In this document: in pieces, positions 28,201 through 36,426 of the stretch
Position numbering within the stretch: position 1 is the first letter of the stretch
Layout: each line of letters starts with the position of its first letter
Source of the DNA: an uncultured Flaviramulus sp.
Lineage (GTDB): Bacteria > Bacteroidota > Bacteroidia > Flavobacteriales > Flavobacteriaceae
DNA: 64,000 nt
NCBI GenBank assembly: GCA_947487155.1
Contig: CANKVS010000001.1
Location: forward strand, 124,001 to 188,000
Reading direction: 5' to 3'
Program-made: the position numbers and the translations under genes
The notes under the pieces: generated by a model
Told to the model about the DNA's origin: nothing
Database searches by the model: none
The model's input: only the letters and a program-made list of their open reading frames with translations

Positions 28201-28429
28201 TTGTTTCTATGACTAAAGTGTTAAACGGTCTATCATCTTGACTGTTGGTAGACGATTCGTATTCCGTAGAACCAATGATTATTAATTGTAGAAGGTCAGT
28301 AAGTATACTTTTGCCAACACCACTATCACCTGTAAAATCAGTTCTAAACGGATGTAGTTCATAATCAAAATTTTGATGATGAATAATGTTTACAGTACCT
28401 ATACTATGTATTCTTGGAAAATCTTTCAT
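25217..28429 (-). CDS. jetC: JetC/MksB-like SMC-type ATPase
   Basis: A 1070-residue protein with Walker A GDSGVGKS at residues 34-41, two long coiled-coil stretches around a hinge, an SMC signature near 'GSTGQTYSSIALL', and Walker B 'LRFLSIDEAEGIG' near the C-terminus. It is the loop-extruding motor of Wadjet/MksBEF complexes. Its start overlaps the jetB stop by 4 bp. MukB-like proteins also share the layout, but the partners fit Wadjet. Confidence 0.85.
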   Translation of the reverse strand: MKDFPRIHSIGTVNIIHHQNFDYELHPFRTDFTGDSGVGKSILTDLLQLIIIGSTEYESSTNSQDDRPFNTLVIETSEKGDYGYAYINVEVEKEEYLLIGCYIERNSKQSQAFIIQGGLDFDQKIFEPFQKPFTVDDFVQDGTLLTLVDFDAKLNHSDHFGCHIYQYFRDYHEALLNNNLLPVDIANSKSALKDYAKILQAFSRKGISVKGDVKLQEFLFGKERNQTFYNKYLETVKLFEDSVEMHRTNKKDIDILTSKSDSIKVLYELKKKKDAALREFKEVDWNYQKLVLKTKIRTIKKLISDYLSARTAIETLDELKNKKLNETNLKSIELQPKLDIARKESDKLDERLKRISSCQTVKEKLSITTNKQLSNVVIDYLNTQELDNALQQLNTALEKAELYTAFEKLKVDKGIQAVVDKQNDEIRDLERKLSLSRELVKFNDFENPDTLSHWILKRNKSCSPDEESVLRHFHSLKTIVPDFLEAGNKYIPEPQNLILSLKENQYSKDDDGFWLDLSGLHIYIEYVKQQVFNTNDTSKIKELLSESKKALEADVKLIEKDILELKKLQSFLLNEVPNIPRAIPAWLTKNEERLSKDVELAVSEIAQEDLEKIFKDLENEEQLKEQHTTVNKTKNELESLLLVLDGIGRQLPAIESVILEPLSEEIETLIEDLEISRKRKDIKFTFKQDIYVVEYQKEYLKQKGILDSIAELDILLESKIGAENKILEIETTFSDWLSEFNIINIEETDFENSSRKYQNDSEAYSKQFDGILIGYQLTDKSEQFKANKNFMELVRLLLPHQLFKEISYDEAAVIPKIIERLDEINESNARLNQNKLISIRDLLQDLQAAINKQVSHSKKMNSFFKKDYMAITGDNTASLKAELRKDISLQWISTFLINLGKLDFGLFDRDNSLTSKLQDSPTIEEKILLAYKEHSTTPLPNVTIRQLLNPFSYYTLNYELVTKSGKKNSGSTGQTYSSIALLCIAKLSLIKDGKVNKNPGLRFLSIDEAEGIGSNFDMLRELAEEFDYQVISLGINPNKLNRKNQYIYRLSKRKDLERINHHPSVIFCEL

Positions 28430-29076
28430 TGATAGCTTGCAATAATTTTATCTATATCCCTTATTTGTTTCTCATAGACTGAGTTTATGCGGTTAAATGA
28501 CGTCCTTGGTTCAAAATAGTCTTTATCTAAATCCATCCAACCCAAGCGTTTGAAGTTTTTCAGGGCATTATAGACGACGGTATCTATGCGTTCGTCATCA
28601 TCATCAATTTTAATATCACCTCTTGACTGCGCTAATAAACGAATAAGACCTTCTTTGTATTCTTCATAATCGTTACGAATCATTTCCTGTAGCTTGGATA
28701 CACTGTTTAACTCTAGGTTTCCTTCGTGAAAAATTATCTTATATGTAATAATCCCAATAATGGCATATTCGTTTTTGAGGGTGTCTCTGTATGTCCACGG
28801 AATCTTGCCACGACTAGTAGTATTAAAGTCTAAAAAGAAATAGGAATCTGCTTCGAGATTTTCTTCCTTTAAATGAATACCATAGAAATACGAGTAATAT
28901 TTCTCAAGATGTTGCTTATGTTTTTTTAAAAACCAGTAGTATGGTATCTGGTCTCCATATTGTTGTATATGTATCCCATCCTTTAGGTAATAATCAACCT
29001 CGCCAAAATAGAGTTGGGCGTCTGGGTCAATCTGAAATTTTAAAAAATCTAATGTTCCTTCACTATTGTGTTCCAT
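28426..29076 (-). CDS. jetB: JetB/MksE-like KITE subunit
   Basis: A 216-residue protein in the usual position of JetB. It is predicted to be winged-helix rich, with 'NALKNFKRLGWMDLD' as a likely wing/recognition segment. Such KITE subunits bridge the kleisin and SMC heads. Its start lies inside the end of jetA (28-bp overlap) and its stop overlaps jetC. Identification rests on operon position and size more than on strong motifs. Confidence 0.72.
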   Translation of the reverse strand: MEHNSEGTLDFLKFQIDPDAQLYFGEVDYYLKDGIHIQQYGDQIPYYWFLKKHKQHLEKYYSYFYGIHLKEENLEADSYFFLDFNTTSRGKIPWTYRDTLKNEYAIIGIITYKIIFHEGNLELNSVSKLQEMIRNDYEEYKEGLIRLLAQSRGDIKIDDDDERIDTVVYNALKNFKRLGWMDLDKDYFEPRTSFNRINSVYEKQIRDIDKIIASYQ

Positions 29077-30386
29077 AGTATTAGTCCTTCTTTTTTTACG
29101 AGATTGGTTTTATCAATCTCAATATCATAGTGTTCTTTTGAGTGACACAGATCTATTACATTAAAAAATGCCTTTGTTGCAATTGAGAAATCTGCTGATT
29201 CTTCAAGTATCCTAAAATAAATTTCTGATAAATTAATCTGTTTACTCTGTCTAAGTTCGGCTAGTATTAAATTTACCCAGTCTTCTATAGTTTCATAATC
29301 GTCAAAAGCCTTATCCAAAACTGCTTGATTTTCCTTTTCTGCTTCCAGGTCAGGTTCATACGTTTTTCTGGGTTTTGAACGTGTAGGAAACAAATCTTTA
29401 TTTCTATCAAAGAGTATGTATTTAGGCCTTTTAAATTTCAAAAGAACTTCCGGAATCTCTTTAGGAAAGGCTATCTGTTTATCTTTTGAAACTCTCTCAA
29501 GCGTTGAATGTTTTAGCAAAAACCGAATAAATCTATCGGTCTGCGCACTATACTCGGGATTACGAAAAGCGGCAAATAATTGTTTTATTTTCGGTTGAAT
29601 TTTATCAAGTCTTCTATCAGTACTTCGTAACCTACTCTGAACACCATCAAAAAATTGAACCTTAGATTCTATGAGGTTTAGAATTTCTCTGTTATCAGAA
29701 TCAATTTGGGTCAACATTAAACTTATGGAATTGGTTTCGGTAAATGCGACCCTTAAATCTTCATTTTTCTTTTGAACCTCTTTTAAATCATCACTCACAT
29801 TCCGAAGTAACTGCAAAGGTTTAAGATGTTGCGCGAGCGTGTCTCTTCTCAATTTGGTAACAGCTTCGTCTATCTGTCTGTCCAAAAAGTCAATATGCTT
29901 TTTTAGTGTAGGATGGTAATGTTCAAAATGTATTTCAAACCAGTTTTTTAAAGTTTCTTCTGAACCAAGGGCTACATCTAGTTGTGATTTTAGCGATGAG
30001 CATATAACCTTGATTTTTGTAGGTTTAAAACTGCCTTCCAAGGTTTCCTTAGCAATCTTACAGAAATTAAGTCCATACTCTTGAAAGGAGTAGGTTCGTG
30101 TTTCTTCATCATAACTTAGGAAAAACTTTTGAAGTTTTTTTATTCTGTCTTTGTTATATGATTTCACATAAGTGGTTTCTTTCTCATTAGCAGTCATCGT
30201 GACTTCAAAAAGTCTATGAATATCCTCGCCAGTAAACCTATTGTCCTCATATCGACCGTTAACAATACCCTCGTAAAGATGAATAATTACAATACCTTCT
30301 CGCTCATCAGGAAAGAGAGCTCGATAGGTCTGAGGTTTTGATGCTTCTTCCTCAAAATTGAATATTTTTTCTTCTTCTTGGTTCAA
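29049..30386 (-). CDS. jetA: JetA/MksF-like kleisin subunit
   Basis: A 445-residue protein with a helical centre (coiled coil around 'VSDDLKEVQKKNEDLRVAF') and C-terminal winged-helix-like residues, as in JetA/MksF kleisins. It does not look like the DUF3375 JetA of Wadjet type I, so the subtype is uncertain. It starts 21 bp after the PHP-ATPase stop and overlaps jetB. Confidence 0.72.
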   Translation of the reverse strand: MNQEEEKIFNFEEEASKPQTYRALFPDEREGIVIIHLYEGIVNGRYEDNRFTGEDIHRLFEVTMTANEKETTYVKSYNKDRIKKLQKFFLSYDEETRTYSFQEYGLNFCKIAKETLEGSFKPTKIKVICSSLKSQLDVALGSEETLKNWFEIHFEHYHPTLKKHIDFLDRQIDEAVTKLRRDTLAQHLKPLQLLRNVSDDLKEVQKKNEDLRVAFTETNSISLMLTQIDSDNREILNLIESKVQFFDGVQSRLRSTDRRLDKIQPKIKQLFAAFRNPEYSAQTDRFIRFLLKHSTLERVSKDKQIAFPKEIPEVLLKFKRPKYILFDRNKDLFPTRSKPRKTYEPDLEAEKENQAVLDKAFDDYETIEDWVNLILAELRQSKQINLSEIYFRILEESADFSIATKAFFNVIDLCHSKEHYDIEIDKTNLVKKEGLILWNTIVKEH

Positions 30387-30407
30387 TATTTTTTACGAGT
30401 TCTTTCT

Positions 30408-33065
30408 TTAAAAATTATATTTCTTTTTACGTTTATCAAATGCCTCTGGGCCACCTTCCAGAACATCACAAATATGCTCTTGTACACCTCTTTTATATAG
30501 TACTTCATTTATTTCATTATCTTCTGCTTTTGTAAATTCAATAGAACCAGAAATGTACTCAAATGGATGTGTTCTGTTTTTAGTACCTTCACCATCTTGA
30601 TTGGCTACTATGATTAGTTCTGCATCTGCACCTAAAACTAGATTTGGATTATGTGTTACTATGATGATTTGCCTTGTTTTCTTTCGCTTGCGCAAAAATT
30701 TCACCACCTGATTATAGATAGAACGGTTATCTAAATCGTCTTCTGGCTGGTCGATGAGGATTGGGCATTGGCTATCATCCAGATCAATCAATAAACGTAA
30801 CAGAACAAACGATTTTTTACCTGGAGACATGTTGGAAATATCATCATCTTGAAACGTTACCTTGTAATCGTGCATAAACCAATTGGTATATAAGGAAGTG
30901 ATAGCTTCCTTATTCGATAGCCCTTTTCTTTTTGGTATTTCACCTTTGATGATTTTCAAAGCTTCATCCTTTAAAAACGTTTTATGTTCTTCCAATCCTG
31001 TAAACTCATATTGGGTCAAATAATCATAGTCCCTACTTGCTGTAGCACGACCATCGAAACTTTTTTGGACATAAGACTCTTGAAAATCTTCTTTTTTAAA
31101 TTTGGTAAGAATATCGAACGATAGTTCATCGTCAAAATCAGATAAATCCACGCTATCTTTGGCACCGAGATACAGTGTATAATACTCTGCATTATAGTCT
31201 GCTAGAAATTGAATATTCTTTTTAATAAGGGCATTGGCATTAGTTATTTCCTTTTGATGCTCACCAATCTGTAGCTGCAGTTTTTCTTCTTTAGCCAAGT
31301 CTTTCATCAGTTCATTAAGTGCTTTTTGGTCTTTTAGCGCTTCCTTCATATCCCTTATGGAAGTTTCGAGTACTTCAATTTCTTTGGTCAGAGCCAGGAT
31401 TTGGGTTTCTTGCTCTGTAATTCTTTTATCGACTGCCGCAGACCAGTCCGTTTTATAAACAGTAGCTTTTGTAGTTGACAGATTTTCTATATCCTTTTTA
31501 AGTTTAGGATTAATGATATTCTCTGTCAGATTTTCATTGATTTGAATACCAATATCTTTCAATGATTTTAACTTGACAATATCCTTATTAATGGTATCAA
31601 TAGCAGTATTTTTTTCTTTTATCTGAACATTGGTCTGATTAAACGTATCGAGCTCTTCTTTGCTTATCTGGGTTTTTTCCTGAAGGCCTTTAATTTCTTC
31701 ATTCAGCTTGTCAATCTGTTTTTTGATGCCACTTTCGTCACCTAATTCTTTTTTTAGTCGATTCTTTTCGATGCTAATTCCAATGTTTTCAAAGAGGTTT
31801 TTTATCGCAACGTCTACTTTGTTTTCGATTTCCTTTTTTTTGTCGTTTAAGGAATCATACCAAGCTTTAAATTCTTCTTTTTGAAGCAAAACATCTTGTA
31901 TTATTTCGTCTATATCACCCGTATCTTCACCATCGTCAACTACTCTGTTTAAATAGGATTGTGGTATATAGATAATCTTCTTTGCTGGATTGTTTTCAGC
32001 GCCCAAACTAGAGGTCTGCCCATCTTTCCATTGAACCTCAAAACTACTAACGGGTCTTTTATCAAATATATTAGCAGACTCATTTCGTTTGTTGTACTCA
32101 GCAATATCAGCAGTTCTAGCAGTACTTTTTAATAATATAGATTTACCGGTAGATTTTCCACCAATGATGGCGGTCATATTTTCATTACACTCGATAGGTG
32201 TTGTTGTGAAAGCTGGATCAATAAATCTCACTTTATCTATAACCTCGTAAACTTTTTTCTCATCGGGTTTACGATCTCTTATGCTAACGCGTTCTTCTGG
32301 TTCATAGATGATTTGTTTTAAACCTTCAAAAGTTGGATCGGCTTTAATCCACAAATTAACCTTTTTATTATATTCTTTAATATTATGGTTGTCCGAACAT
32401 ATTATTATAGGTAGGGTTTTACCAATTTTATTGAATAGATATGGGTTTACCATTGTCTTATACCCTTCAATATCAGATACTTTACCTAATTCAAAAATGT
32501 CAATAATTTTTGCGATATCTTCTTTTTGCGCAGTTCCATGAGGTAGGGAATGAGTAATATTTTCTAAGCTATTACTTTTAGAACCAGCGTGAATTGATAC
32601 GATTCCTCCTAATTCCTTTATTAATTTAACGGTGTCTGCAAGGTCGCAATAGACTTCATTGATTTTCTTATTTTCCCCTTCAATCCGTTTTATTGCTGTG
32701 TTATTTTTAATCTGTCCCCATATGTATTCTAAATTAGAATCTTCACTAAAAATTCCAATGAAATGTATAGGTTCATTACCACGGGCATCAGATAGAAATT
32801 CTATTCCTGGTAGAATTGTCAAATTCTTATCCCTGGCAAGTTCTTGAAGTGCATTAATTCTGTTTACATCAATTATATGATGGTCGGTAATTGCTATTAC
32901 CGAAATATCGTTTGCCGCAAGCCCATTAACAATATCTTCATTTGAAATACTCCCATCCTCATAATCATAAGATGATGGTGTATGAAAATGCAAATCCCAT
33001 TTACGCCATTCCGAACCTTTAGAGTATACTTTATCCATATGCATAATAATTTTAATAGAAACCAA
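30408..33065 (-). CDS. TrlF-type ATPase: PHP phosphoesterase domain fused to an SMC/RecN-like AAA ATPase
   Basis: An 885-residue protein. Residues about 20-250 are a PHP domain: 'DLHFHTPSS', 'AITDHH', 'LPGIEF', 'SIHAGS' and 'ICSDNHN' supply the metal ligands. Walker A GGKSTGKS is at about 302-309, long coiled coils fill about 400-640, and Walker B 'PILIDQPEDDLDN' with the following 'TRQIIIVTHNPN' lie near 765-800. The more likely start is one of the internal Mets (MHMDKVYS, near base 33044). TrlF-like proteins occur in defence islands; their chemistry is poorly known. It is the first gene of the jetABCD operon. Confidence 0.82.
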   Translation of the reverse strand: MVSIKIIMHMDKVYSKGSEWRKWDLHFHTPSSYDYEDGSISNEDIVNGLAANDISVIAITDHHIIDVNRINALQELARDKNLTILPGIEFLSDARGNEPIHFIGIFSEDSNLEYIWGQIKNNTAIKRIEGENKKINEVYCDLADTVKLIKELGGIVSIHAGSKSNSLENITHSLPHGTAQKEDIAKIIDIFELGKVSDIEGYKTMVNPYLFNKIGKTLPIIICSDNHNIKEYNKKVNLWIKADPTFEGLKQIIYEPEERVSIRDRKPDEKKVYEVIDKVRFIDPAFTTTPIECNENMTAIIGGKSTGKSILLKSTARTADIAEYNKRNESANIFDKRPVSSFEVQWKDGQTSSLGAENNPAKKIIYIPQSYLNRVVDDGEDTGDIDEIIQDVLLQKEEFKAWYDSLNDKKKEIENKVDVAIKNLFENIGISIEKNRLKKELGDESGIKKQIDKLNEEIKGLQEKTQISKEELDTFNQTNVQIKEKNTAIDTINKDIVKLKSLKDIGIQINENLTENIINPKLKKDIENLSTTKATVYKTDWSAAVDKRITEQETQILALTKEIEVLETSIRDMKEALKDQKALNELMKDLAKEEKLQLQIGEHQKEITNANALIKKNIQFLADYNAEYYTLYLGAKDSVDLSDFDDELSFDILTKFKKEDFQESYVQKSFDGRATASRDYDYLTQYEFTGLEEHKTFLKDEALKIIKGEIPKRKGLSNKEAITSLYTNWFMHDYKVTFQDDDISNMSPGKKSFVLLRLLIDLDDSQCPILIDQPEDDLDNRSIYNQVVKFLRKRKKTRQIIIVTHNPNLVLGADAELIIVANQDGEGTKNRTHPFEYISGSIEFTKAEDNEINEVLYKRGVQEHICDVLEGGPEAFDKRKKKYNF

Positions 33066-33076
33066 TTATAAACAAC

Positions 33077-33107
33077 AAAAAAAGCCAATGAATATCCATT
33101 AGCTTTT
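33077..33107 (-). terminator. Terminator after the DnaC-like gene
   Basis: AAAGCcAATG and CATTaGCTTT form a 10-bp stem with one mismatch, followed on the minus strand by a run of seven U. It separates the replication/regulation genes (33203-34687) from the PHP-ATPase/Wadjet operon that follows on the same strand. Confidence 0.7.
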
Positions 33108-33202
33108 ATAAAAATCTATGTTTGGCGTAATCGTCTATAAATATATTAAAATTTTAACATAATTTCTTACGTATTTCCGTAATTAAATAACCACTTTTTA
33201 GA

Positions 33203-33865
33203 TCATGTTCTTTTATCCCTACTCTTACTATCAAAAGCTACTAAATTAAAAAGTTGACGCATTCTAGAGCGAACACGATTACCATAAAGTTCTTCTAATT
33301 CTGCTGCATTTAAATTTGTAGTAGCATGAGTCTTCACTCTATGATTAATAAACAGTTCATATCTAGAAAGTATAACTTCCCCAATCACGTTACAATCCTT
33401 CCCGAAATGCCTCCCAATGGGTTCGACACCCAAATCATCAAAACAGAAATACTGACCATTACCATAATCTTCTATGGTTTTATAGCCTATATGATTAAAA
33501 GAGAAAACAATGTTACGTGTTGGTATAATCTTATACGGCTTTTGGTGAGGTACGATGTATCGAAATAATTTCATTAAACTTGTTTTACCACAACCAACTG
33601 GTCCACTAAGTAACAAGCCTTTATTTATATCAATGTTAAATTTTTTGCAGACCTCACGGTTGTGTATGAAATAATTACAAAGCTTGTATAATATCTCTCG
33701 ATCATCTTTGTAAATCTTGAACTTTTTCCCGAACAATAATTTCCCTTTGGCATCCAAATAAATGAGCATTTTATCAAAATCATACTCAATGCAGTTACCC
33801 TTAAGTTTCCCTAACTGATACTGAACATTTCCTTCTATGATGATATGTGGCTTTGAAGAATTCAT
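33203..33865 (-). CDS. DnaC/IstB-like ATPase (helicase-loader type)
   Basis: A 220-residue protein with Walker A 'GPVGCGKTSL' (about residue 89), Walker B 'YFCFDDLGVEP', a sensor region 'HATTNLNAAELEELYG' and the arginine-rich 'NRVRSRMRQLFNLV' typical of DnaC-type loaders. It probably loads the host helicase during element replication. It overlaps the upstream wHTH gene by 4 bp. Confidence 0.82.
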   Translation of the reverse strand: MNSSKPHIIIEGNVQYQLGKLKGNCIEYDFDKMLIYLDAKGKLLFGKKFKIYKDDREILYKLCNYFIHNREVCKKFNIDINKGLLLSGPVGCGKTSLMKLFRYIVPHQKPYKIIPTRNIVFSFNHIGYKTIEDYGNGQYFCFDDLGVEPIGRHFGKDCNVIGEVILSRYELFINHRVKTHATTNLNAAELEELYGNRVRSRMRQLFNLVAFDSKSRDKRT

Positions 33866-34401
33866 AGAGGCTCATTATAATCTTTATCAGTACTTGCCTT
33901 TAGGTTGTCCTGATATGGAACAGTTGCTTTTTGTTTTTCATCAGTTTTAGGATTCTTAAAATTTGATTTTTTAAAACTTTGCTGTTTGTTTATGTTTTTA
34001 GTGTTTTCCATAGTTTGTATATGTTTGTTTATAGGTACCAATGCTTGTCCATTGCTTGTCTTGATATTGGCACGACTTAAGTACAGAGCTTGTTCGGTAC
34101 TTGTCCCAAAATCGAACATCTTGATTCTGCTGCCTTTAAATGGATTATGAGATGGCGTATATAACAAGTATTTCCAATGGCTCAGCTCCTTAATACATCT
34201 ATGATAGGTAGATTTAGAACCTATCTTGGAAAAATCCATAACTTCTTCACGATTGATGTAAAATTCATCTTTAAAGAAGTTGGTATTCCACAATTGAAAT
34301 AAGGCCACATACAAACTAATATGGGTTGGATTCAAACGGCTATCTTTTGAAAATTGAAGAAACACCCCATTGAGGTGTTTAATGTAGTTGATATCTTCCA
34401 A
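33862..34401 (-). CDS. wHTH replication-initiation-type protein, function not proven
   Basis: A 179-residue protein. Residues about 1-110 look like a winged helix ('REEVMDFSKIGSKSTYHRCIKELSHWKYLLYTP') as in replication initiator or DnaD-like proteins; the rest is Lys/Asn-rich and probably disordered. Its place between an excisionase-like HTH and a DnaC-like ATPase suggests a role in element replication. Confidence 0.65.
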   Translation of the reverse strand: MEDINYIKHLNGVFLQFSKDSRLNPTHISLYVALFQLWNTNFFKDEFYINREEVMDFSKIGSKSTYHRCIKELSHWKYLLYTPSHNPFKGSRIKMFDFGTSTEQALYLSRANIKTSNGQALVPINKHIQTMENTKNINKQQSFKKSNFKNPKTDEKQKATVPYQDNLKASTDKDYNEPL

Positions 34402-34408
34402 AACAGAA

Positions 34409-34687
34409 TTAGAATTTATTGTGAATCCTGTTTTGCTCCAAAACTTTCATGATTTCCTCATAATCATAGTAAAGTACACCTCCTACTTTTGTATAAGGCA
34501 ATGTTCCATTAATTCTAAGGTTTTGTAATGTCCCAGGTGAAATTCCTAAAAGCTCTCTTACCTCAGGAGATTTGAGCCATTTTTTTGAAGTATGACCCAA
34601 TTGGTTGTTAAGTAATTTTTTGATGCCTTCTAGTAATTCTAATTTGAACTCCATAAGGTCTTCGGTAGTGATAATTGTTGCACTCAT
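34409..34687 (-). CDS. Excisionase-like helix-turn-helix protein (HTH_17)
   Basis: A 92-residue protein with a MerR/excisionase-type HTH at the C-terminal half: 'WLKSPEVRELLGISPGTLQNLRINGTLPYTKVGG' followed by 'YYDYEEIMKVL'. Such proteins act as directionality factors or regulators in Bacteroidetes ICEs. First gene of a three-gene group, 7 bp before the wHTH gene. Confidence 0.82.
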   Translation of the reverse strand: MSATIITTEDLMEFKLELLEGIKKLLNNQLGHTSKKWLKSPEVRELLGISPGTLQNLRINGTLPYTKVGGVLYYDYEEIMKVLEQNRIHNKF

Positions 34688-34709
34688 AATGTTGGAAGGT
34701 TTTAAATAA

Positions 34710-34749
34710 CAAAGTCGCCAATAATCAAATAGATTTCATGACGACTTTG
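34710..34749. promoter_or_regulatory. Inverted repeat upstream of the excisionase-like gene
   Basis: CAAAGTCG (34710-34717) and CGACTTTG (34742-34749) are perfect 8-bp arms separated by 24 nt, 23-62 bp upstream of the HTH gene start. The 267-bp gap between this gene and rteC also has CTTGGGAA (34818-34825) and TTCCCAAG (34927-34934). These are possible regulator sites for excision control. Confidence 0.45.
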
Positions 34750-34954
34750 AACTGATTTGACTTTCGTTCAACAAATATGAGTAGGATTATTCTTGTTTTC
34801 TCACAGGACACTACCATCTTGGGAAACATTTTTCACTCATTTTCAATGATTTATAATACTTTAATTTTACAACAAGCAATTAAGTTTATAGTATCAAAAC
34901 CTTATAAAAAAAATTGCAAATTAAAATTCCCAAGTTCTTCCCAATCTGGTATTT

Positions 34955-35800
34955 TTAGGCATCCATTAAATGTATTTTCTGAATCAATGCTTCCTTTAAT
35001 TTATCAAGTAACTTGGTCTGATTTGTCTTTCTAGCTCTAATCTCCATAAAGGTTCGATAATAGTCGCCTAAATCAATATTGAATATCTTCTCAAATATGG
35101 ATGCTAGCTCTTTAATATCTGACGCACCACTGTTTATTACATTACTACTAAGCAGCGCATAGATTAACTCTACCAAATCTGTTTTGCTACCTGTCCAAAA
35201 CAACTTTGAAGGCAAAACCATATTAAGGCTATCTATAGTATCCATACCATTATTTTCCAATCTGTATATTTCCTTTTTTAAATGTACGATGAGCATATCA
35301 TAAGCTAGAATAGTGGCCACTGTACTATCATGGCTTGTGGAAAATTGCTTGTCAGTAAAAAAATGGAATGTATCTGGATATAAGCGTATATCCGCATTAT
35401 TACGAACAAAATATTGCTTATCCAATGAAGTTGCCCCTCTACGGTAATAATGATAAAACTCCAGATTATCATTAAAATAAACTTGAAGTTTGTCTATCTG
35501 ATGGTTTAGATATTTTGCTTGGGATTTATTACTACTTCTAGGTCGTTTACTTTCAATATTAAATAACTTAACATAATAGATTAGCTTACTATAAATTCTT
35601 GGTTTGATTTTTTTAAAAAAATTGATTTCTGTTGTTTGTTCTGCAAACTCTTGGTCTATCACAGTATCACGCAATTGCTCCAAAGCAACCGTCGTCATTT
35701 TTATTCCTTGCTCAGCCTTTAGAAGTATTTCTTCTATTTCAGTTTCTACGAATTCTAAATCATGATCTAATTTTAGAAGTATTTTGTCATATAGCTCCAT
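34955..35800 (-). CDS. rteC: RteC-family regulator of excision/transfer
   Basis: A 281-residue protein with the RteC family features: a helical N-terminus, 'FHFFTDKQFSTSHDSTVATILAYDML' in the middle and 'LFWTGSKTDLVELIYALLSS' near residue 200. In CTnDOT, RteC activates the excision operon. Here the excisionase-like gene lies directly downstream in the same direction, which fits that role. RteA/RteB (two-component) are absent. Confidence 0.88.
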   Translation of the reverse strand: MELYDKILLKLDHDLEFVETEIEEILLKAEQGIKMTTVALEQLRDTVIDQEFAEQTTEINFFKKIKPRIYSKLIYYVKLFNIESKRPRSSNKSQAKYLNHQIDKLQVYFNDNLEFYHYYRRGATSLDKQYFVRNNADIRLYPDTFHFFTDKQFSTSHDSTVATILAYDMLIVHLKKEIYRLENNGMDTIDSLNMVLPSKLFWTGSKTDLVELIYALLSSNVINSGASDIKELASIFEKIFNIDLGDYYRTFMEIRARKTNQTKLLDKLKEALIQKIHLMDA

Positions 35801-35868
35801 TAAAAATCTACTATCTATTTCATTTTATAACACTCAATAAGTAAGTAATACTACGAAAATATAAAAAT

Positions 35869-35902
35869 TAGTACACTATGTAACTATATTTGATTACCTT
35901 TG
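35869..35902 (+). promoter_or_regulatory. marR promoter with candidate MarR operator
   Basis: TACCTTTG (35895-35902) fits the TAnnTTTG -7 element of Bacteroidota. Just upstream, TAGTACACTATG (35869-35880) contains the palindrome TAGT-AC-ACTA and overlaps the expected -33 region. The same 12 bases recur upstream of the efflux genes at 36377. Confidence 0.6.
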
Positions 35903-35930
35903 TATTGAACTTTTTTTATTCCTATTTATT

Positions 35931-36362
35931 ATGATTAAGGATTTAAACGAAACTACAGGATATAAAATACGTAATGTATCATTACTTTTAGTCAATAAAA
36001 TAAACCACAATTTTATTAAGGAAGGTTTTGATATTACAGCTGAACAATTGAAGATGCTGGTTGTTTTATGGAATGAAGATGGAAAGACACAAAACGAACT
36101 TGGTGAAAGTGTTGGAAAATTCAAAACTAGTGTGACTAAGCTTGTAGATGGTCTTGAAAAAAGAAAATTAATACAGAGGGCTCCACATCCTACGGATAGG
36201 AGGTCAAATATGATATACTTGACCCAACTAGGAAAGAACATAAAAAAACAACTAATTCCTATTATAGAAAGAACATTGGAAGAAGCTCATAAAAATATTT
36301 CCAATGAAAAACTAATTGCTTTTCATGAAGTATTAAATCAAATAGAAGAAAATTTAATATAA
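35931..36362 (+). CDS. MarR-family transcriptional regulator
   Basis: A 143-residue winged-helix protein: 'ITAEQLKMLVVLWNEDGKTQNELGESVGKFKTSVTKLVDGLEKRKLIQR' and the wing 'PTDRRSNMIYLTQLGK' are classic MarR. It is encoded directly upstream of TolC/EmrA/EmrB-like genes and flanked by two copies of TAGTACACTATG, so it is probably an autoregulated, drug-responsive repressor of the pump. Confidence 0.93.
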   Translation: MIKDLNETTGYKIRNVSLLLVNKINHNFIKEGFDITAEQLKMLVVLWNEDGKTQNELGESVGKFKTSVTKLVDGLEKRKLIQRAPHPTDRRSNMIYLTQLGKNIKKQLIPIIERTLEEAHKNISNEKLIAFHEVLNQIEENLI

Positions 36363-36376
36363 TTTTTTTATTTTAA

Positions 36377-36388
36377 TAGTACACTATG
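36377..36388 (+). promoter_or_regulatory. Second candidate MarR operator
   Basis: TAGTACACTATG, identical to 35869-35880, lies between marR and the TolC-like gene, 39 bp before its start. No clear TAnnTTTG element follows, so the site may act as a road-block for transcription from the marR promoter. Confidence 0.5.
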
Positions 36389-36426
36389 CTACTAGACACT
36401 GTTAAACTAAATACACATACACAATA

